Source of the DNA: Acaudatibacter sp050729515
GTDB lineage: Bacteria; Pseudomonadota; Alphaproteobacteria; Caulobacterales; Caulobacteraceae
Direction: 5' to 3'
NCBI GenBank assembly: GCA_050729515.1
Contig: JBOHLG010000014.1
Coordinates: 1-64,000, forward strand
DNA: 64,000 nucleotides
Position numbers and translations under genes: made by a program. Within the stretch, counting starts at the first letter, position 1; every line of letters starts with the position of its first letter. Below the pieces are notes generated by a model. That model saw only the letters and a program-made list of their open reading frames with translations, was not told the DNA's origin and made no database searches. Shown here piece after piece: positions 61,739-64,000 of this stretch.

Positions 61739-62371
61739 GTGTTCCCTTTGCCTGAACTGCCCTACGCCTACGATGCGCTGGAGCCGACCATCTCCGAGCG
61801 CACCTTGCGCTTCCATCATGACAAGCATCACGCCGGCTACGTTCGCGCCCTCAATGATCTTGTGGCCAAGACGGGCGAAGAGGAGAGTTCGCTCGAAGAA
61901 CTGATCCGCGTCAGCGCCCAGGGCGGGCCTTCCAAGCTCTTCAACAACGCCGCCCAGGCCTGGAATCATTCCTTCTTCTGGAATGCGATGTCTCCGGGCG
62001 CGGATCTCCCCAATGGCGATCTCGGCGCGGCCGTCGAACGCGATTTCGGCGCCGTCGATGACTTGAAGAACCGGTTCGTCGAGCAGGGCGCCTCCCATTT
62101 TGGATCGGGCTGGGTATGGCTGGCGGCAGATCCCGAGGGCGTCCTTTCCATCGCCGCCACCCATGACGCCCACGACATGGTTACCGAGGACGCGGCTACG
62201 CCTCTGCTGGTGTGCGATCTTTGGGAGCATGCCTACTACCTCGACTACCAGAACGACCGCCGGCGCTACCTGGAAGCCTGGTTCGACGCCCTGCCTGACT
62301 GGGAGTTCGCCGAGCGCCAGTTCGCCGCGGCCAAGCTGCGGGCCGAGGGTTGGACCCACCCGGCCGGCTGA
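61739..62371 (+). CDS. sodB: Superoxide dismutase, iron type
   Basis: The 210-residue enzyme starts at GTG 61739 behind CCGAGGA with FPLPELPYAYDALEPTISER. Metal ligands are H26, H77, D160 and H164 (WNHSFFW; CDLWEHAYYLDYQNDR). FNNAAQAWNH and FGSGWVWLA favour iron over manganese. No signal peptide, so it protects the cytoplasm. The upstream 257 bp holds no gene. Confidence 0.95.
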   Translation: MFPLPELPYAYDALEPTISERTLRFHHDKHHAGYVRALNDLVAKTGEEESSLEELIRVSAQGGPSKLFNNAAQAWNHSFFWNAMSPGADLPNGDLGAAVERDFGAVDDLKNRFVEQGASHFGSGWVWLAADPEGVLSIAATHDAHDMVTEDAATPLLVCDLWEHAYYLDYQNDRRRYLEAWFDALPDWEFAERQFAAAKLRAEGWTHPAG

Positions 62372-62382
62372 AGGCCCTCTTT

Positions 62383-62403
62383 CCCCTCCTGCCGTCGGAG
62401 GGG
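62383..62403 (+). terminator. Candidate terminator after sodB
   Basis: CCCCTCC pairs perfectly with GGAGGGG around a TGCCGTC loop, starting 12 bp after the stop codon. No T tract follows. Convergence is not an issue here, as the next gene (permease) also points towards this gap. Confidence 0.4.
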
Positions 62404-62462
62404 CCGCTCGAGGCAGGAAGGCGCGACGCGAGGGCGAATGCCCCGAAGCGGAGATTCTGACT

Positions 62463-62502
62463 TTGCATATTGACATAGGTGTTCGGCCTCTCATATTGCA
62501 AT
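62463..62502 (+). promoter_or_regulatory. Bipartite CATATTG-containing motif upstream of phased array, copy 2
   Basis: TTGCATATTGACAT (62463-62476) is followed by CATATTGCAAT (62492-62502), 15 nt later. Copy 1 at 29552-29590 differs by one base in the first box and none in the second. TTGACA and TATTGC are 18 bp apart. It could be a promoter or a pair of operator half-sites. Confidence 0.45.
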
Positions 62503-62558
62503 GAGACACGCGGCAGGAGTCCCGACCTGGAGTTCGCCATCGATCCCCGCCCCACCCT

Positions 62559-62670
62559 CGAGACTTGCACGAGCCGTTCCGAGACCCGCGGGGAAACTGG
62601 CGACCCGATCCGAGATTCCAAGAACCCTGGGCGAGACGAAGCGAGACAAAACGAGACAAAACGAGACTCC
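62559..62670. repeat. Degenerate CGAG(A/C) array with about 10-bp phase
   Basis: CGAGA or CGAGC occurs at 62559, 62570, 62580, 62611, 62632, 62642, 62652 and 62662; the missing steps (near 62590, 62601 and 62621) hold degenerate units. The last four are an exact 10-bp repeat with ACAAAACG-type spacers. Confidence 0.7.
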
Positions 62671-62978
62671 GAATCTCACCTCCGCTTCGCCGCCGATATT
62701 ACGGAAATCACAGGAGAAATATCCTCGTGTAGCGCCGTTCTGGCGCCAGCCGAAGTCGCTGAAGCGAGACTCTGGCGCCAACGACTGGGCCAGGAGGTTT
62801 CGCCCCTCATTCGGCCGGCGGCTTCCCCCTCACAACCGTCTTGGCCGAGCGGAAGTCCCGGCTGCCCGCAGACACGATCGCGGCCGATGTTCCTGGATGG
62901 CCGGCATGCTCGGCGGCCATGACGGATGTGAGGGAGGGGGCGGCCTGCGGGAGAAGACGCGGCGGTCCGGGGCGAAAG

Positions 62979-63073
62979 CGAGCCGATCCGAGCAAAACCG
63001 AGCAAATCCGAGCCGCCGCGAGCCCATCCGAGCGCCGGGGAGCGCAAATGCGCAGGAACGAGCAGGAACGAGC
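62979..63073. repeat. CGAGC array with exact 10-bp period, second locus
   Basis: CGAGC occurs at 62979, 62989, 62999, 63009, 63019, 63029, 63059 and 63069; the two intermediate steps, 63039 and 63049, read GGAGC and TGCGC. The spacing never deviates from 10. Spacers such as CGATC, AAAAC and AAATC resemble those in the array at 29664. Confidence 0.85.
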
Positions 63074-63181
63074 TTCGAGTGAACACTCATAGCGCAGACG
63101 CAAGACTTTGATTAAATGTCTGTAACAGTGGGAACGATGGGCCGAGGGTCGCGACTCCCTCCCTCCAGACGAGCAATGGCC

Positions 63182-64000
63182 CTAAGCCGGCCTTGTGGGG
63201 CGCGGCCGTCGAACCGCCCACCAGAGCGCGGGGGGAACGATGGCGACGAGCGCCGAGAGGAGGCCGATCTTCGGATCGCCGATGATGACGAAGGCGATGA
63301 GCCCGATCTGGATCGCCGCGGCGAGAACCGCCGGGAGGGGGAAGAGCGGCATTTTCCAGGGTCGCTCCAGGCCCGGCTCGCGCCAGCGCAGGGCTATGGC
63401 GGCGAGGCAGACGATGAGGATGCCGGCCATCGACCAGGGCGCGTAAAAGCGCACGATGCTCTCGTAGCCGCCGACGGAGGCGATCGCGAGGGAGAGGAGG
63501 GTGAGCAGGGCGATGGAGACCCGCGGGCTTCCGGATCGGGAGACGCGGGCGAGCGGCGAGGGGAGGACCCCGTCGGCGGCCATCCGCCAGGTGATGCGGG
63601 CTCCGGTCATCATTTGCAGATTGACGATTGCGGCCAGGGAAAAGAGGCTGAGCGCAGTGATCACCGTGTCGGCGGCCGGGCCGATGGCGATCCGCGCCGC
63701 ATCGCCCACGGCGAGCTTGGAGCCGGCCATCTGGGCCGGAGTGAGGACGTGGAGGGCGGCGGCGTTCACCGCCACATAGAGGAAGGCGACCAGGGCCACC
63801 CCACCGAAAGTGCCGCTGGCGATCGCCCGTTCGGGTCGATGCACCTCCTCGGAGAAGTAGATGACCGTGTCCCAGCCGGCGTAGGTCTGGTAGATCACGG
63901 TGATCGCCATGACCACCGCGCCGATGGCCCCGATCGCGCCGAGCGCCGGCGCGGCGGTGGGGAGCGGGTGCGCCGGTCCGTGGCGCGGGGCCAGGAAGAG
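63182..64000 (-). CDS. APC superfamily amino-acid permease, C-terminal part (cut by window edge)
   Basis: The frame is open to the window end and gives at least 272 residues. GWDTVIYFSEEVHRPERAIA is the conserved helix 6 region of APC permeases (E-E-V-x-x-P-x-R-x-I-P-type), followed by helices LVAFLYVAVNAAALHVL, TALSLFSLAAIVNLQMM, SIALLTLLSLAIASVGG and three more. RITWRMAADGVLP matches the usual R-x-x-x-x-M-A-x-D-G loop. The substrate is not predictable. The N terminus is beyond 64000. Confidence 0.88.
   Translation of the reverse strand, partial: LFLAPRHGPAHPLPTAAPALGAIGAIGAVVMAITVIYQTYAGWDTVIYFSEEVHRPERAIASGTFGGVALVAFLYVAVNAAALHVLTPAQMAGSKLAVGDAARIAIGPAADTVITALSLFSLAAIVNLQMMTGARITWRMAADGVLPSPLARVSRSGSPRVSIALLTLLSLAIASVGGYESIVRFYAPWSMAGILIVCLAAIALRWREPGLERPWKMPLFPLPAVLAAAIQIGLIAFVIIGDPKIGLLSALVAIVPPALWWAVRRPRPTRPA

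Larger units (their letters stand above)
62404..63181. other. Gene-free region between sodB and the permease
   Basis: No plausible gene was found. It contains the bipartite CATATTG motif copy 2 (62463-62502), a CGAG(A/C) array (62559-62670), two CTGGCGCCA palindromes 32 bp apart (62740 and 62772) and the CGAGC array (62979-63073). Open frames here are low-complexity and lack ribosome binding sites. Confidence 0.65.

Noticed and set aside
62819..63086. Possible small gene in the sodB-permease gap
   Set aside because: Open frames on both strands lack ribosome binding sites and domain similarity, and their ends fall in the CGAGC array.

Overview
The window is a GC-rich, densely coded stretch of an alphaproteobacterial chromosome. 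The placement rests on the MetRS type, the DUF2336 and Hpt proteins, the two-hairpin repeat of the CGTCATyCCCGG type between rpoB and rpoC, and the contiguous ribosomal clusters with adk after secY. Gene content recalls Caulobacterales-like lineages, but genus and species cannot be read from the sequence. Its core is one of the largest informational superclusters: rpsL-rpsG-fusA-tuf, tRNA-Trp, secE-nusG, rplK-rplA, rplJ-rplL, rpoB-rpoC, then the S10, spc and alpha operons through rplQ (about 20.5-56 kb).

Layout. 1-15.2 kb: mixed metabolic genes on both strands (partial methyltransferase, VOC protein, PhyH dioxygenase, MlaC/HpnM-like lipid-binding protein, GH15 hydrolase, an Hpt/NAD kinase/DUF2336 run, a secreted PQQ-type dehydrogenase, SnoaL-like protein, class II aldolase, prolyl oligopeptidase, lipoprotein cytochrome c, ArfB, amidase, 2OG-Fe(II) oxygenase, ELM1-like protein). 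15.3-20.2 kb: tRNA-Thr, metG, a TerC-family membrane protein coupled to rlmB, tRNA-Tyr, tRNA-Gly and a secreted GSGD-repeat (DUF2807) protein. 20.5-26 kb: str genes, tRNA-Trp, secE, nusG. 26-31 kb: rplKA and rplJL, interrupted by a small TraR/DksA zinc-finger gene, a GFA-family gene translationally coupled to rplA, a SEL1-repeat gene of lower GC, a broken histidine-phosphatase gene and a repeat array. 31-40 kb: rpoBC. 39.9-41.2 kb: two minus-strand envelope genes between rpoC and rpsJ. 41.6-56 kb: S10-spc-alpha genes with secY and adk. 56-64 kb: GFA paralogue, LysR regulator divergent from a P450, a MATE transporter fused to a FlaR-like P-loop domain, methyltransferase, Fe-type superoxide dismutase, a second repeat array and a partial APC permease.

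The most unusual structures are (1) a dispersed composite element of two different hairpins, present three times (19.1, 25.0 and 52.5 kb) with arm sequences that vary but largely keep pairing; (2) two loci (29.6 and 62.5-63.1 kb) where a conserved CATATTG-containing bipartite motif precedes arrays of CGAG(C/A) units spaced almost exactly 10 bp; (3) a MATE-FlaR fusion overlapping a P450 that lacks the usual I-helix acid; (4) a tandemly duplicated hairpin with compensatory changes in the rpoB leader. The informational genes run almost entirely on the + strand with many ATGA/TAATG overlaps, as expected for long co-transcribed and translationally coupled operons; leaders before rplK, rplJ and rpoB contain pairing that fits ribosomal-protein autoregulation or attenuation.
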